Origin: Bacteroides sp. M10
Lineage (GTDB): Bacteria > Bacteroidota > Bacteroidia > Bacteroidales > Bacteroidaceae
Reading direction: 5' to 3'
Length of the DNA stretch: 64,000 nucleotides
NCBI RefSeq assembly: GCF_014334015.1
Contig: NZ_CP060488.1
Span: forward strand, 2,314,501 to 2,378,500
Shown here: positions 17,360 through 27,122 of the stretch, one piece after another
Layout: every line of letters begins with the position of its first letter
Position numbering within the stretch: the stretch's first letter is position 1
Notes under the pieces: model-generated
Told to the model about the DNA's origin: nothing
The model's input: only the letters and a program-made list of their open reading frames with translations
Database searches by the model: none
Position numbers and translations under genes: made by a program

Positions 17360-18628
17360 ATGAAAAAGAATACATATACAATACCTTTAGCTTTGGTTTT
17401 CTGCCTTTTCTTCTTGTGGGCGATAAGCAGTAATCTGCTTCCTACAATGATCCGGCAATTGATGAAGACCTGCGAACTGAATACATTTGAGGCTTCTTTT
17501 ACAGAGACAGCCTATTGGCTTGCCTACTTCATTTTCCCTATTCCGATAGCTATGTTCATGAAACGATACAGCTATAAAGCGGGAATTATATTCGGACTTA
17601 TCCTGGCCGCTATCGGGGGACTGCTCTTTTTCCCTGCTGCCATACTAAAAGAATATTGGGCTTACCTTTGCATCTTTTTTATCATTGCCACCGGAATGTG
17701 CTTTCTGGAGACGGCTGCCAATCCGTATGTAACAGTGCTGGGCGCTTCTGAAACGGCTCCTCGCCGATTGAACCTGGCGCAGTCCTTCAATGGGCTCGGA
17801 GCTTTCATTGCCGCCATGTTCCTAAGCAAACTTATCCTTAGTGGGAATCATTACACACGGGAAACACTTCCTGTAGATTATCCGGGTGGTTGGCAAGCCT
17901 ATATCCAACTGGAAACGGATGCCATGAAACTTCCTTATCTGATATTGGCGTTACTGCTTATTGCCATAGCGGTTGTATTTGTCTTTTCAAAGTTGCCGAA
18001 GCTTGGAGATGAAACAACCTCTTCAGATGCAATGGTGACTGATGCTAAAAAAGAAAAACTGATAGACTTCGGAGTATTAAAACACTCGCATCTTCGTTGG
18101 GGAGTGATTGCGCAATTCTTCTATAATGGCGGGCAGACAGCTATCAACAGCCTTTTCCTGGTCTATTGCTGCACCTATGCGGGATTGCCGGAAGATACGG
18201 CTACCACTTTCTTCGGACTCTATATGCTGGCTTTTCTTCTGGGACGTTGGATTGGTACAGGCTTGATGGTGAAATTCCGTCCTCAAGATATGCTGTTGCT
18301 CTATGCTCTGATGAATATCCTCCTGTGCGGAGTGGTGATGATATGGGGAGGAATGATCGGACTATATGCGATGCTGGCTATCTCGTTCTTTATGTCCATC
18401 ATGTATCCCACCCAATTCTCCTTGGCTTTAAAAGGACTTGGAAATCAGACGAAGAGCGGTTCGGCCTTTCTTGTAATGGCGATTGTTGGTAATGCCTGTC
18501 TTCCGCAGTTGACGGCTTATTTCATGCATGCCCATGAGCATATTTATTATGTGGCTTATTGCGTGCCGATGATTTGCTTTGTATTCTGTGCCTATTACGG
18601 TTGGAAAGGTTATAAAGTAATCGATTAA
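17360..18628 (+). CDS. MFS sugar permease, FucP-like
   Basis: This 422-residue protein has about 12 hydrophobic membrane segments. It resembles the fucose/glucose-galactose porter group: the start ALVFCLFFLWAISSNLLPTMIRQLMK, the signature ETAANPYVTVLGASETAPRRLNLAQSFNGLGAFIAA and the C-terminal MYPTQFSLALKGLGNQTKSGSAFLVMAIVGNACLPQL are distinctive of FucP-type symporters. It would bring L-galactose (or L-fucose) across the inner membrane by proton symport. It lies between the lactonase and the dehydrogenase in the same operon. Confidence 0.9.
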   Translation: MKKNTYTIPLALVFCLFFLWAISSNLLPTMIRQLMKTCELNTFEASFTETAYWLAYFIFPIPIAMFMKRYSYKAGIIFGLILAAIGGLLFFPAAILKEYWAYLCIFFIIATGMCFLETAANPYVTVLGASETAPRRLNLAQSFNGLGAFIAAMFLSKLILSGNHYTRETLPVDYPGGWQAYIQLETDAMKLPYLILALLLIAIAVVFVFSKLPKLGDETTSSDAMVTDAKKEKLIDFGVLKHSHLRWGVIAQFFYNGGQTAINSLFLVYCCTYAGLPEDTATTFFGLYMLAFLLGRWIGTGLMVKFRPQDMLLLYALMNILLCGVVMIWGGMIGLYAMLAISFFMSIMYPTQFSLALKGLGNQTKSGSAFLVMAIVGNACLPQLTAYFMHAHEHIYYVAYCVPMICFVFCAYYGWKGYKVID

Positions 18629-18653
18629 TAAAATTTTATCAAATACATATCAA

Positions 18654-19670
18654 ATGAAAGCAGTTCAAATTATCAATCCCTCCGAAATGAAGGTGGTTGA
18701 ACTGGAAAAACCGACCGTTGGAGCCGGTGAAGTATTAGTAAGAATCAAGTATGTTGGTTTTTGTGGTTCCGACTTGAACACATTCCTGGGTAAAAATCCG
18801 ATGGTGAAATTACCTGTGATACCGGGGCACGAAGTAGGAGCAATCATTGAGGAAATCGGTCCGGATGTTCCGGCAGGTTTTGAAAAAGGCATGAATGTGA
18901 CCTTGAATCCATATACCAACTGTGGAAAATGTGCTTCTTGTCGCAATGGTCGTGTTAATGCTTGCGAACATAATGAAACATTAGGCGTGCAACGCAATGG
19001 AGTGATGTGCGAATATGCTGTGTTGCCCTGGACAAAGATTATTCCGGCCGGTAATATCTCTTCTCGTGACTGTGCTTTGATCGAACCGATGAGTGTCGGT
19101 TTTCATGCCGTATCTCGTGCACAAGTGATCGACAACGAGTTTGTGATGGTGATTGGCTGCGGTATGATTGGCATCGGTGCTATTGTACGTGCCGCTTTGA
19201 GAGGTGCAACGGTAATCGCTGTCGACCTGGATGATGAAAAGCTGGAACTGGCGAAAAAGGTAGGCGCCTCTTATGTAATTAACTCCAAGACAGAAAATGT
19301 GCACGAACGGATGCAGGAGATCACAGAGAGATTGGGTGCTGATGTTGTGATTGAAGCTGTTGGTAGTCCGGTTACTTATGTAATGGCAGTGGATGAAGTA
19401 GGTTTCACAGGACGGGTGGTTTGTATCGGCTACGCTAAAAGTGAAGTTGCTTTTCAAACGAAACTCTTTGTTCAGAAAGAACTGGATATTCGTGGTTCCA
19501 GAAATGCCTTGCCGGCAGACTTCCGTGCAGTCATCAATTATATGAAAGAAGGAAATTGTCCGGTAGAAGAGTTGATTTCGAAAGTTGCCAAACCTGAAGG
19601 AGCTTTAGAGGCTATGCAGGAATGGGCGGCTAATCCGGGGAAGGTATTCCGTATTCTGGTGGAATTCTAA
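18654..19670 (+). CDS. Zinc-dependent medium-chain dehydrogenase, likely L-galactonate 5-dehydrogenase
   Basis: This 338-residue medium-chain alcohol dehydrogenase has catalytic zinc ligands at Cys37 (VGFCGSD) and His59/Glu60 (IPGHEVG), structural zinc cysteines at 90, 93, 96 and 104 (NCGKCASCRNGRVNAC) and a Rossmann motif (VMVIGCGMIGIGAI). As the last gene of the operon it matches the dehydrogenase that oxidises L-galactonate to D-tagaturonate in the B. vulgatus pathway, whose product enters hexuronate catabolism. Other polyol or aldonate substrates cannot be excluded from sequence. A strong terminator follows. Confidence 0.85.
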   Translation: MKAVQIINPSEMKVVELEKPTVGAGEVLVRIKYVGFCGSDLNTFLGKNPMVKLPVIPGHEVGAIIEEIGPDVPAGFEKGMNVTLNPYTNCGKCASCRNGRVNACEHNETLGVQRNGVMCEYAVLPWTKIIPAGNISSRDCALIEPMSVGFHAVSRAQVIDNEFVMVIGCGMIGIGAIVRAALRGATVIAVDLDDEKLELAKKVGASYVINSKTENVHERMQEITERLGADVVIEAVGSPVTYVMAVDEVGFTGRVVCIGYAKSEVAFQTKLFVQKELDIRGSRNALPADFRAVINYMKEGNCPVEELISKVAKPEGALEAMQEWAANPGKVFRILVEF

Positions 19671-19691
19671 ACTCTCGTCCATATTGATTAT

Positions 19692-19729
19692 AAAAAAGAT
19701 GAAAGGTTTCATGCTTTTCATCTTTTTTT
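19692..19729 (+). terminator. Terminator of the L-galactose operon
   Basis: AAAAAAGATGAAA at 19692-19704 pairs perfectly with TTTCATCTTTTTT at 19716-19728 around an 11-nt loop, ending in a T run. It separates the L-galactose operon from the GH3 gene. Confidence 0.8.
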
Positions 19730-19737
19730 GTGTCCGA

Positions 19738-19804
19738 ATGTAACGTGAGTGATAGTCTTTGATACGTCGAAATAGGTCTTGTGAGGTAAAATCCGTTAAC
19801 TTTG
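19738..19804 (+). promoter_or_regulatory. GH3 promoter with a single candidate HTCS box
   Basis: The -7 box TAACTTTG is at 19797-19804, 34 bp upstream of the GH3 ATG. ATGTAACGTG at 19738-19747 starts 59 bp upstream of it. The same ATGTAACGTG core occurs at the same distance in front of the esterase gene at 50040. Confidence 0.55.
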
Positions 19805-19838
19805 CGTTGAAACAAGATAACCTACTAAATATAATAAC

Positions 19839-22424
19839 ATGAATACAGGACTAAAATTTGCGCTTGGAGTATGCAGTCTCTCTTTGCTTTTTTCTTGCGC
19901 TCAAAAATTACCTTATCAAGACACTTCTTTAACGGCTGAACAGCGGGCGGAAGATTTATTGCCCCGATTGACTCTGGAAGAGAAAGTAGCACTTATGCAA
20001 AATGCCTCACCCGCTATTCCGCGCTTGGGAATCAAAGAGTATGATTGGTGGAATGAAGCATTACACGGAGTTGGTCGCGCAGGGTTGGCCACAGTTTTTC
20101 CCCAGTCTATCGGTATGGGAGCTTCTTTTAATGATTCGTTATTATATGAGGTTTTCAACGCTGTATCTGATGAGGCTCGTGTGAAATCCCGTATCTTCAG
20201 TGAAAACGGTGTCTTAAAACGCTATCAAGGGCTGACATTCTGGACTCCGAATGTAAATATATTCCGTGATCCTCGTTGGGGACGCGGACAGGAGACTTAT
20301 GGCGAGGATCCTTATCTGACAGGACAGCTGGGAATGGCTGTCGTTCGTGGTTTGCAGGGACCGGAGGATGGTAAATACGACAAACTGCACGCGTGCGCCA
20401 AACACTTTGCCGTTCATTCCGGACCGGAGTGGAACCGGCACAGTTTTAATGCGGAGAATATTGCTCCCCGGGATTTATGGGAGACTTATTTGCCGGCTTT
20501 CAAAGATTTGGTGCAGAAAGCAGATGTAAAAGAGGTGATGTGTGCCTACAATCGTTTTGAGGGAGAGCCTTGTTGTGGAAGCAACCGTCTGTTAATGCAG
20601 ATTTTACGTGATGAGTGGGGATATAAAGGGATTGTTGTTTCCGATTGCGGTGCAATCTCTGATTTTTACAGGCCGGGAACACATGGAACTCATCCGGACA
20701 AGGAACACGCTTCTGCCGGAGCTGTATTGTCGGGAACAGACTTGGAATGTGGTGGTGAATATGGATCGTTGGCAGATGCAGTGAAAGCCGGATTGATTGA
20801 TGAAAAGCAGATTGATGTTTCGCTGAAACGTTTGTTGACTGCACGTTTCGAGTTGGGAGAGATGGACGAACAACCTGCCTGGGCGGAGATTCCTGCTTCT
20901 ACTCTTAATAGTAAGGAACATCAGGATTTAGCCCTGCGTATGGCGCGTGAGTCATTGGTGCTTTTGCAGAATAAAAACAATATTCTTCCTTTGAATACCG
21001 GGCTGAAAGTGGCTGTTATGGGACCAAATGCCAACGATTCTGTGATGCAGTGGGGAAATTATAATGGTATACCGGGACATACGGTTACTTTACTGGAAGC
21101 TGTCCGTTCTAAATTGCCGGAAGGGCAAGTGATGTATGAGCCCGGTTGTGACCGCACGAGTAGAGAGGCACTGCAAAGCCTGTTTAGTGAATGTAGTATA
21201 AATGGTAAGCCCGGCTTCTCGGCAGAATACTGGAATAATCGGACTCATGAAGGAGAAGTGGTTGCCACTGACCAGATCTCTACTCCGTTCCATTTTGCTA
21301 CAACAGGGGCCACTACATTTGCTCCCGGTGTAGAAATAACGAATTTCTCGGCTCGTTATGAATCCGTTTTTCGTCCTTCACAGTCCGGTGATGTTGTTTT
21401 CCGCTTCCAGTTGGATAGTGAAGTAATCCTGATGGTTGATGGGAAACAGGTAGCCGAAAAAGTATATGTCAAGAATCCGACGAATCTCTACACGTTGCAG
21501 GCGAAAGCTGGAAAAGAGTATCATATTGAGATTCTGTTTAAGCAACGGAATGAGAGAGCTACATTAGATTTTGATTTGGGTAAACAAGTCGAAATTAATT
21601 TGAATTTGGCAGTAGAGAAAGTGAAGGATGCTGATATCGTTCTGTTTGCCGGAGGAATTTCTCCCAGTCTGGAAGGTGAGGAAATGCCGGTGGAAGTGCC
21701 GGGATTTAAAGGGGGCGACCGTACGGATATTGAACTTCCTGCTGTTCAGCGCGACTTGCTGAAGGCTTTGAAGAAAGCAGGAAAGAAAGTGGTCTTTATC
21801 AATTATTCCGGTTCAGCCATCGGATTAGTGCCGGAATCAAATACCTGTGAGGCAATTTTGCAGGCGTGGTATCCGGGACAGGCAGGGGGTACGGCTATTG
21901 TAGATGTACTGTTTGGAGATTATAATCCGGCAGGACGTTTACCGGTCACTTTCTATAAGAATGCAGGTCAGTTGCCGGATTTTGAAGATTACTCCATGAA
22001 AGGACGTACTTATCGCTATATGCAGCAAGAACCGCTTTTCCCATTTGGTCATGGCTTGAGTTATACTGACTTTACTTATGGAGAAGCTAAATTGAGTAAG
22101 AACACAATCGCCAAAGGTGAAAATGTAGTATTGACCATTCCGGTAAGCAATGTCGGGCAACGTGATGGAGAAGAGGTGGTTCAGGTTTATTTGAGACGTC
22201 CGGGTGATAAGGAAGGCCCCTGCTATACCTTGCGTGCTTTCAAACGCATTCATATTCCGGCAGGGAAAACTGAATCGGTAGCTATTCCTCTTACTGGTGA
22301 GAATTTAGAATGGTTTGATGTAGAGTCGAATACGATGCGTCCGTTGGAAGGTACTTATGAACTATTGTATGGAGGATCTTCTGATAAGAATCAGTTGAAA
22401 ACGATTGTAATGAACGTACAGTAA
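19839..22424 (+). CDS. GH3 family beta-xylosidase/beta-glucosidase lipoprotein with PA14 insert
   Basis: This 861-residue protein has a lipoprotein signal (SLLFSC, Cys20). The GH3 N-terminal barrel (about 25-340) includes YDWWNEALHGVGRAG and the nucleophile Asp269 in IVVSDCGAISDF. A second alpha/beta domain follows and is interrupted by a PA14-like insert (about 455-590, GFSAEYWNNRTHEGE). A fibronectin-III-like C-terminal domain starts at about residue 740. The EALHG type GH3 enzymes include xylan beta-1,4-xylosidases, and the surrounding xylan PUL supports that activity, releasing xylose from oligosaccharide ends in the periplasm. It appears to be a single-gene unit. Confidence 0.9.
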   Translation: MNTGLKFALGVCSLSLLFSCAQKLPYQDTSLTAEQRAEDLLPRLTLEEKVALMQNASPAIPRLGIKEYDWWNEALHGVGRAGLATVFPQSIGMGASFNDSLLYEVFNAVSDEARVKSRIFSENGVLKRYQGLTFWTPNVNIFRDPRWGRGQETYGEDPYLTGQLGMAVVRGLQGPEDGKYDKLHACAKHFAVHSGPEWNRHSFNAENIAPRDLWETYLPAFKDLVQKADVKEVMCAYNRFEGEPCCGSNRLLMQILRDEWGYKGIVVSDCGAISDFYRPGTHGTHPDKEHASAGAVLSGTDLECGGEYGSLADAVKAGLIDEKQIDVSLKRLLTARFELGEMDEQPAWAEIPASTLNSKEHQDLALRMARESLVLLQNKNNILPLNTGLKVAVMGPNANDSVMQWGNYNGIPGHTVTLLEAVRSKLPEGQVMYEPGCDRTSREALQSLFSECSINGKPGFSAEYWNNRTHEGEVVATDQISTPFHFATTGATTFAPGVEITNFSARYESVFRPSQSGDVVFRFQLDSEVILMVDGKQVAEKVYVKNPTNLYTLQAKAGKEYHIEILFKQRNERATLDFDLGKQVEINLNLAVEKVKDADIVLFAGGISPSLEGEEMPVEVPGFKGGDRTDIELPAVQRDLLKALKKAGKKVVFINYSGSAIGLVPESNTCEAILQAWYPGQAGGTAIVDVLFGDYNPAGRLPVTFYKNAGQLPDFEDYSMKGRTYRYMQQEPLFPFGHGLSYTDFTYGEAKLSKNTIAKGENVVLTIPVSNVGQRDGEEVVQVYLRRPGDKEGPCYTLRAFKRIHIPAGKTESVAIPLTGENLEWFDVESNTMRPLEGTYELLYGGSSDKNQLKTIVMNVQ

Positions 22425-22495
22425 TACCGTTTTTGGATTTTGTTTATTTTTACAGATAGACAATCCGGATTTATTTATTGAATGAATAAAGAAAG

Positions 22496-22593
22496 AACGA
22501 CCTTGTTCCTTTAAAAGGAACGGGTCGTTTCTTTTAAACCAAGACCCCGTTGCTTTAAAACCAACGGGGTCTTTCTTTTAAAGGAAAATGAGC
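22496..22593. repeat. Four interleaved TTAAA units forming two hairpins
   Basis: Four similar units centred on TTAAA occur at 22511, 22534, 22555 and 22578 (steps 23, 21, 23). They alternate between (C)CTTTAAAA and CTTTTAAA and are joined by GC-rich linkers that pair with each other. The first two linkers build a hairpin at 22496-22529; the middle two build one at 22541-22573. The layout resembles, at lower fidelity, the 23-bp array at 10471-10565. Confidence 0.6.
22541..22578 (+). terminator. Hairpin terminator after the GH3 gene
   Basis: AAGACCCCGTTG at 22541-22552 pairs perfectly with CAACGGGGTCTT at 22562-22573 around a 9-nt loop, followed by TTCTTTT. It is about 115 bp past the GH3 stop and is part of the repeat block at 22496-22593. 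The remaining gene-free stretch to 22866 holds no ORF, only the promoter region. Confidence 0.6.
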
Positions 22594-22709
22594 GTTTGCT
22601 ACTGCTTGATATTCAATCTTTTACATAAGAGGAAATAAAAGTGCTGAAAGCCTGGCTATATTAGGCCGTGTAGTCATTTATCTTACCATTTTTCTATTTT
22701 AGAGTCCTT

Positions 22710-22818
22710 TTGTAACACCAGAAAAGAATTATGTTACATGCTTGTGGTAAATGTAACCTCCATATAGAAGCCTGTATCGTGATTGTACAGATGCGATGAA
22801 ATCAAATCGATACATTTG
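22710..22818 (+). promoter_or_regulatory. Promoter of the GH43-GH31 operon with three phased HTCS boxes
   Basis: The boxes TTGTAAC (22710), ATGTTAC (22731) and ATGTAAC (22751) are 21 and 20 bp apart. The -7 box TACATTTG is at 22811-22818, 60 bp after the start of the last box, and 48 bp upstream of the ATG at 22867. The same arrangement is seen at 33623 and 57493. Confidence 0.65.
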
Positions 22819-22866
22819 CAAACACTACTATGGAACAGGAAATTATAGAAAATAAAAAGTTATAAT

Positions 22867-24594
22867 ATGAGAACATTAAAAATGATTTTGTCAGGCTGGC
22901 AGTCAGTAAGCCTTGTTGTATTTATTACGCTGTTTTTTAATATGGAAGTAAGTGGCAAGGGCAAAGTAGCGAAAAATGCTCCTGTCTTTACGCAATTTAT
23001 TTATCAGGGGGAGGATGCTGTTTATCAAAACAACCCTTTAAAACCGGGTGAGTTTTACAATCCTATTTTACAGGGTTGCTATCCCGATCCGAGTATAACG
23101 CGGAAAGGTAATGATTATTATTTAGTGTGCTCATCTTTTGCTATGTTTCCCGGAGTGCCCATTTTCCATTCTAATGATCTGGTGAATTGGAAACAAATTG
23201 GTCATGTATTGGACAGAACCTCGCAATTAAAGGTCGAAGATTGTGGTATCAGTGCAGGTGTATATGCTCCTGCGATAAGATATAATCCGAATAATGATAC
23301 ATTTTATATGATAACCACCCAATTCTCCGGTGGCTTTGGAAATATGGTAGTAAAGACTAAGAATCCGGAAGATGGATGGAGTGATCCTATCAAACTTCAG
23401 TTTGACGGCATTGACCCTTCTATCTTCTTTGATGATAACGGTAAGGCTTATGTGGTGCATAATGATGCTCCTCCTCATGGGGAAGAGCGTTACTCGGGAC
23501 ATCGTGTCATAAAGATATGGGAGTATGATGTGGAGAATGATAAAGTGATTCCGGGCTCGGACCAGATCATTGTCAACGGTGGGGTCAATATTGAAGAAAA
23601 ACCGATCTGGATTGAAGCGCCTCATATTTATAAGAAAAATGGACGTTATTATTTAATGTGTGCGGAAGGAGGAACCGGTGGCTGGCATAGTGAAGTGATT
23701 TTTGTAAGCGATCATCCGAAAGGCCCTTACCAGCCTGCAAACAGCAATCCTATTCTGACTCAACGTTATTTCCCTGCCAACAGAGAGAATAAAGTAGACT
23801 GGGCCGGTCATGCAGACTTGGTGGAGGGACCGGACGGTAAATATTACGGTGTATTTTTGGGAATACGTCCCAATGAGAAAAACAGAGTAAATACAGGACG
23901 CGAAACTTTTATCCTGCCGGTGGACTGGAGTGGAACATTCCCTGTTTTTGAGAATGGACTGGTACCTATGAAACCTACCTTGAAAATGCCTTCGGGAGTA
24001 GAGAATCAAACGGGCAAAAATGGCTATCTGCCTAATGGAAATTTTGTGTTTGACGATGATTTCTCAACGAAGGCGTTAGACTTTAGATGGATCGGACTTA
24101 GAGGTCCTCGTGAAGAATTCGTAGATATGACAGGCAAAGGTTTGCGCATCATTCCTTTCATGACCAATCTGAAGGAAGTGAAACCGACTTCTACCTTGTT
24201 TTACCGTCAGCAGCATCATCATTTTACCGCCACGACAACAATGGAGTACAGACCTAAAACCGAGAAAGATTTTGCCGGTATCACTTGCTATCAGAGTGAG
24301 CAATATCATTATGTCTTTGGTGTGACTAAAAAAGGAAAAGACTGTTATCTGATATTGGAAAGAACGGAAAAGGGACAAACAACGGTTTTAGGTGAAGTGA
24401 AAGTAGAGGCGGAACAACCTTTGACACTGCAAGTGACAGGTAAGGGAGATGAGTATCGTTTTGACTATTCAGCTGATGGCAAGACGTTTACCAATGTAGG
24501 GGGAACCGTTTCCGGTGATATCCTTTCTACTAATGTAGCGGGAGGATTTACGGGGGCAATGATTGGCTTGTATGCAACATCTGCCGGTAATTAA
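22867..24594 (+). CDS. GH43 family beta-xylosidase/alpha-L-arabinofuranosidase
   Basis: This 575-residue enzyme has a signal peptide and a five-bladed GH43 propeller (about residues 60-370). The catalytic residues are visible: base Asp74 (YPDPSI), pKa modulator Asp183 (GIDPSIFF) and acid Glu250 (WIEAPHIY). Residues about 385-575 form a C-terminal beta-sandwich (DUF1349-like) typical of xylosidase/arabinofuranosidase GH43s. It would remove arabinose or terminal xylose from xylo-oligosaccharides in the periplasm. It opens a six-gene operon. The GH43 at 33781 is a clear paralog with the same architecture but is a lipoprotein, so the two copies may act in different places. Confidence 0.93.
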   Translation: MRTLKMILSGWQSVSLVVFITLFFNMEVSGKGKVAKNAPVFTQFIYQGEDAVYQNNPLKPGEFYNPILQGCYPDPSITRKGNDYYLVCSSFAMFPGVPIFHSNDLVNWKQIGHVLDRTSQLKVEDCGISAGVYAPAIRYNPNNDTFYMITTQFSGGFGNMVVKTKNPEDGWSDPIKLQFDGIDPSIFFDDNGKAYVVHNDAPPHGEERYSGHRVIKIWEYDVENDKVIPGSDQIIVNGGVNIEEKPIWIEAPHIYKKNGRYYLMCAEGGTGGWHSEVIFVSDHPKGPYQPANSNPILTQRYFPANRENKVDWAGHADLVEGPDGKYYGVFLGIRPNEKNRVNTGRETFILPVDWSGTFPVFENGLVPMKPTLKMPSGVENQTGKNGYLPNGNFVFDDDFSTKALDFRWIGLRGPREEFVDMTGKGLRIIPFMTNLKEVKPTSTLFYRQQHHHFTATTTMEYRPKTEKDFAGITCYQSEQYHYVFGVTKKGKDCYLILERTEKGQTTVLGEVKVEAEQPLTLQVTGKGDEYRFDYSADGKTFTNVGGTVSGDILSTNVAGGFTGAMIGLYATSAGN

Positions 24595-24620
24595 TTAGAA
24601 AAACATCTAATCTTAAAATC

Positions 24621-27065
24621 ATGAAGATACATCATTTATTGGGGGCTATGTGCCTATGTTTTGGCATAGGTACATTGTCGGCACAGAATTATCAGAAAAC
24701 ATCATCCGGTATCAGGACTACTGTGAATGCGGTTGATATCGAAGTACAGTTTTTTGCACCTGCTGTGGTGCGGGTGATAAAGTCACCGGAAGGCGTTGCT
24801 TATGCAAAACAGAGCCTTTCTGTCATTGCTAAACCGGAGGAGGTACATTTCAAGACCGCTATAAAGGATAATAGAATTGTATTAAACAGTAGTGATTTAA
24901 GTATTTGTGTGGACACCCGTACGGGAGTTGTTTCTTATCTGTCAAAGAGTGGAAAGACTTTATTGACAGAAAAGAACGGTGTGCAGTTTACTCCTTTCGA
25001 TGATGCCGGAACAAAAACTTATCATGTTTATCAGCCTTTTGCATTGGATAAGGAAGAGGCCATTTATGGTTTGGGGCAGTTGCAAAATGGGAAGATGATT
25101 CAGCGGAACATGACTAAAAATCTGGTGCAGGGTAACGTGGAAGATGTGTCGCCATTCTTCCAGTCCACCAAAGGATATGGCGTGTTTTGGGATAATTATT
25201 CACCGACTCTTTTTACGGATAACGAGACTGAAACATCTTTCCGCTCTGAAGTAGGTGACTGTGTGGATTATTACTTCATGTACGGGAAGAATGCCGATGG
25301 GGTAATTGCGCAGGTACGCAGCCTGACCGGGCAGGCACCGATGTTTCCATTGTGGACTTATGGCTATTGGCAAAGTAAGGAGAGATATAAGAGCCAGGAG
25401 GAAGTGGTAGATGTCGTTCGCAAGTATCGTGAACTGGGGGTTCCTTTGGATGGTATCATTCAGGACTGGCAATATTGGGGACATAATTATTTGTGGAATG
25501 CAATGGATTTCCAGAATCCGACATTCAATAATCCGCAAAAGATGATTGATGATGTCCATGGAATGAATGCGCACATGGCTATTTCTATCTGGTCGTCATT
25601 CGGTCCGATGACCAAGCCTTATAGAGAATTGGACAAAAAAGGAATGTTGTTTAACTTTACTACTTGGCCGCAATCGGGAGTTGATTCATGGCCTCCTGAT
25701 ATGGAATATCCTTCCGGTGTTAGAGTGTATGACGCTTACAATCCCGAGGCTCGTGATATTTATTGGAAATACCTGAATGACGGAATTTTCAAACTGGGAA
25801 TGGATGCCTGGTGGATGGACTCTACCGAACCCGATCATCTGGATTGGAAACCGGAAGATATGGATACAAAAACCTATTTGGGGTCGTTTAGAAAGGTTCG
25901 TAATGCTTATCCGTTAATGACGGTAGGAGGTGTCTACGATCATCAGCGTGCGGTGACTTCGGACAAGCGTGTGTTTATTTTAACCCGTTCGGGATTCTTG
26001 GGGCAACAACGTTATGGCGCAAATGTATGGAGCGGTGATGTAGCTTCCACCTGGGAGAGCTTCCGGAACCAGATACCTGCCGGATTAAACTTCTCTTTGT
26101 GCGGTATGCCGCATTGGAACAGTGATATCGGCGGTTTCTTTGCAGGACATTATAATAAGAGTTGGAATGACGATAGTGCTTCAAAGAATCCGTTATATCA
26201 GGAGCTTTATGTGCGTTGGTTGCAGTTTGGAACGTTCAATCCGATGATGCGTTCGCACGGAACCGATGTTTACAGGGAAATTTATAAATTCGGAAAAAAA
26301 GGTGAACCTGTATATGATGCCATTGAGAAAATGATAGGTCTGCGTTACTCTTTGTTGCCTTATATTTATTCTACTTCCTGGGATGTAAGCAACCGTCAAT
26401 CAAGCTTTATGCGTGCTTTGATGATGGATTTTGTAGATGACCGGAAGGTGTGGGATATCAATGACGAATATATGTTCGGGAAATCAATTCTGGTGGCTCC
26501 GATCGCCCACGCACAATATACACCGGAGGCTGTGGTGAAGGTGTCTGAAGAAGAGGGATGGAACAGGGATGGAGCGAAAAAAACGAAAACAGACGTTGCC
26601 GTGAATTTTACGGAAGCGAAATCTACTAAAGTTTACTTACCAGCAGGAACGCTATGGTATGATTTCTGGACCAATGAGAAATATGACGGTGGACAGGAGA
26701 TCACGAAGGAGACTACACTGGCTATTATCCCGTTATACGTAAAAGCAGGCAGTATTATTCCTATTGGTCCACAAGTTCAATATGCAACAGAAAAGCCCTG
26801 GAATCATCTGGAGCTGAAGGTGTATATGGGTGCAAATGGGGACTTTATCCTGTATGAAGATGAGTTTGACAATTACAATTACGAAAAAGGTGCTTATACG
26901 GAAATTCCGATCTCCTGGAATAATGCATCCCGTAAATTGACGATAGGAGTAAGAAAAGGGGGATATGATGGCATGTTGAAGAGCCGTAAGTTCACGGTGA
27001 GCCTGCAAAATGGAGTTCAGAAAACGGTAGAGTATACAGGAAAGGCAATTTCTGTAAAATTCTAA
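24621..27065 (+). CDS. GH31 family alpha-glycosidase, likely alpha-xylosidase
   Basis: This 814-residue protein has a signal peptide (ending near GTLSAQ). It has an N-terminal galactose-mutarotase-like beta-domain and a GH31 barrel. The nucleophile is Asp400 in DAWWMDSTEPD, and the acid/base is Asp473 in VWSGDVASTW. The WWMDSTEP variant is common among bacterial alpha-xylosidase-like GH31s. In B. ovatus complex-xylan loci GH31 enzymes remove alpha-linked decorations such as alpha-xylose, and that is the likely role here. Alpha-galactosidase or alpha-glucosidase activity is possible. The next GH31 (28027) is much diverged, so the pair may target two linkages. Confidence 0.9.
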   Translation: MKIHHLLGAMCLCFGIGTLSAQNYQKTSSGIRTTVNAVDIEVQFFAPAVVRVIKSPEGVAYAKQSLSVIAKPEEVHFKTAIKDNRIVLNSSDLSICVDTRTGVVSYLSKSGKTLLTEKNGVQFTPFDDAGTKTYHVYQPFALDKEEAIYGLGQLQNGKMIQRNMTKNLVQGNVEDVSPFFQSTKGYGVFWDNYSPTLFTDNETETSFRSEVGDCVDYYFMYGKNADGVIAQVRSLTGQAPMFPLWTYGYWQSKERYKSQEEVVDVVRKYRELGVPLDGIIQDWQYWGHNYLWNAMDFQNPTFNNPQKMIDDVHGMNAHMAISIWSSFGPMTKPYRELDKKGMLFNFTTWPQSGVDSWPPDMEYPSGVRVYDAYNPEARDIYWKYLNDGIFKLGMDAWWMDSTEPDHLDWKPEDMDTKTYLGSFRKVRNAYPLMTVGGVYDHQRAVTSDKRVFILTRSGFLGQQRYGANVWSGDVASTWESFRNQIPAGLNFSLCGMPHWNSDIGGFFAGHYNKSWNDDSASKNPLYQELYVRWLQFGTFNPMMRSHGTDVYREIYKFGKKGEPVYDAIEKMIGLRYSLLPYIYSTSWDVSNRQSSFMRALMMDFVDDRKVWDINDEYMFGKSILVAPIAHAQYTPEAVVKVSEEEGWNRDGAKKTKTDVAVNFTEAKSTKVYLPAGTLWYDFWTNEKYDGGQEITKETTLAIIPLYVKAGSIIPIGPQVQYATEKPWNHLELKVYMGANGDFILYEDEFDNYNYEKGAYTEIPISWNNASRKLTIGVRKGGYDGMLKSRKFTVSLQNGVQKTVEYTGKAISVKF

Positions 27066-27122
27066 ATCAAAGAGGCCGGATTTTATGGGCAGAGACAGAG
27101 AAGGGCATAAAAATAAAAGTGA

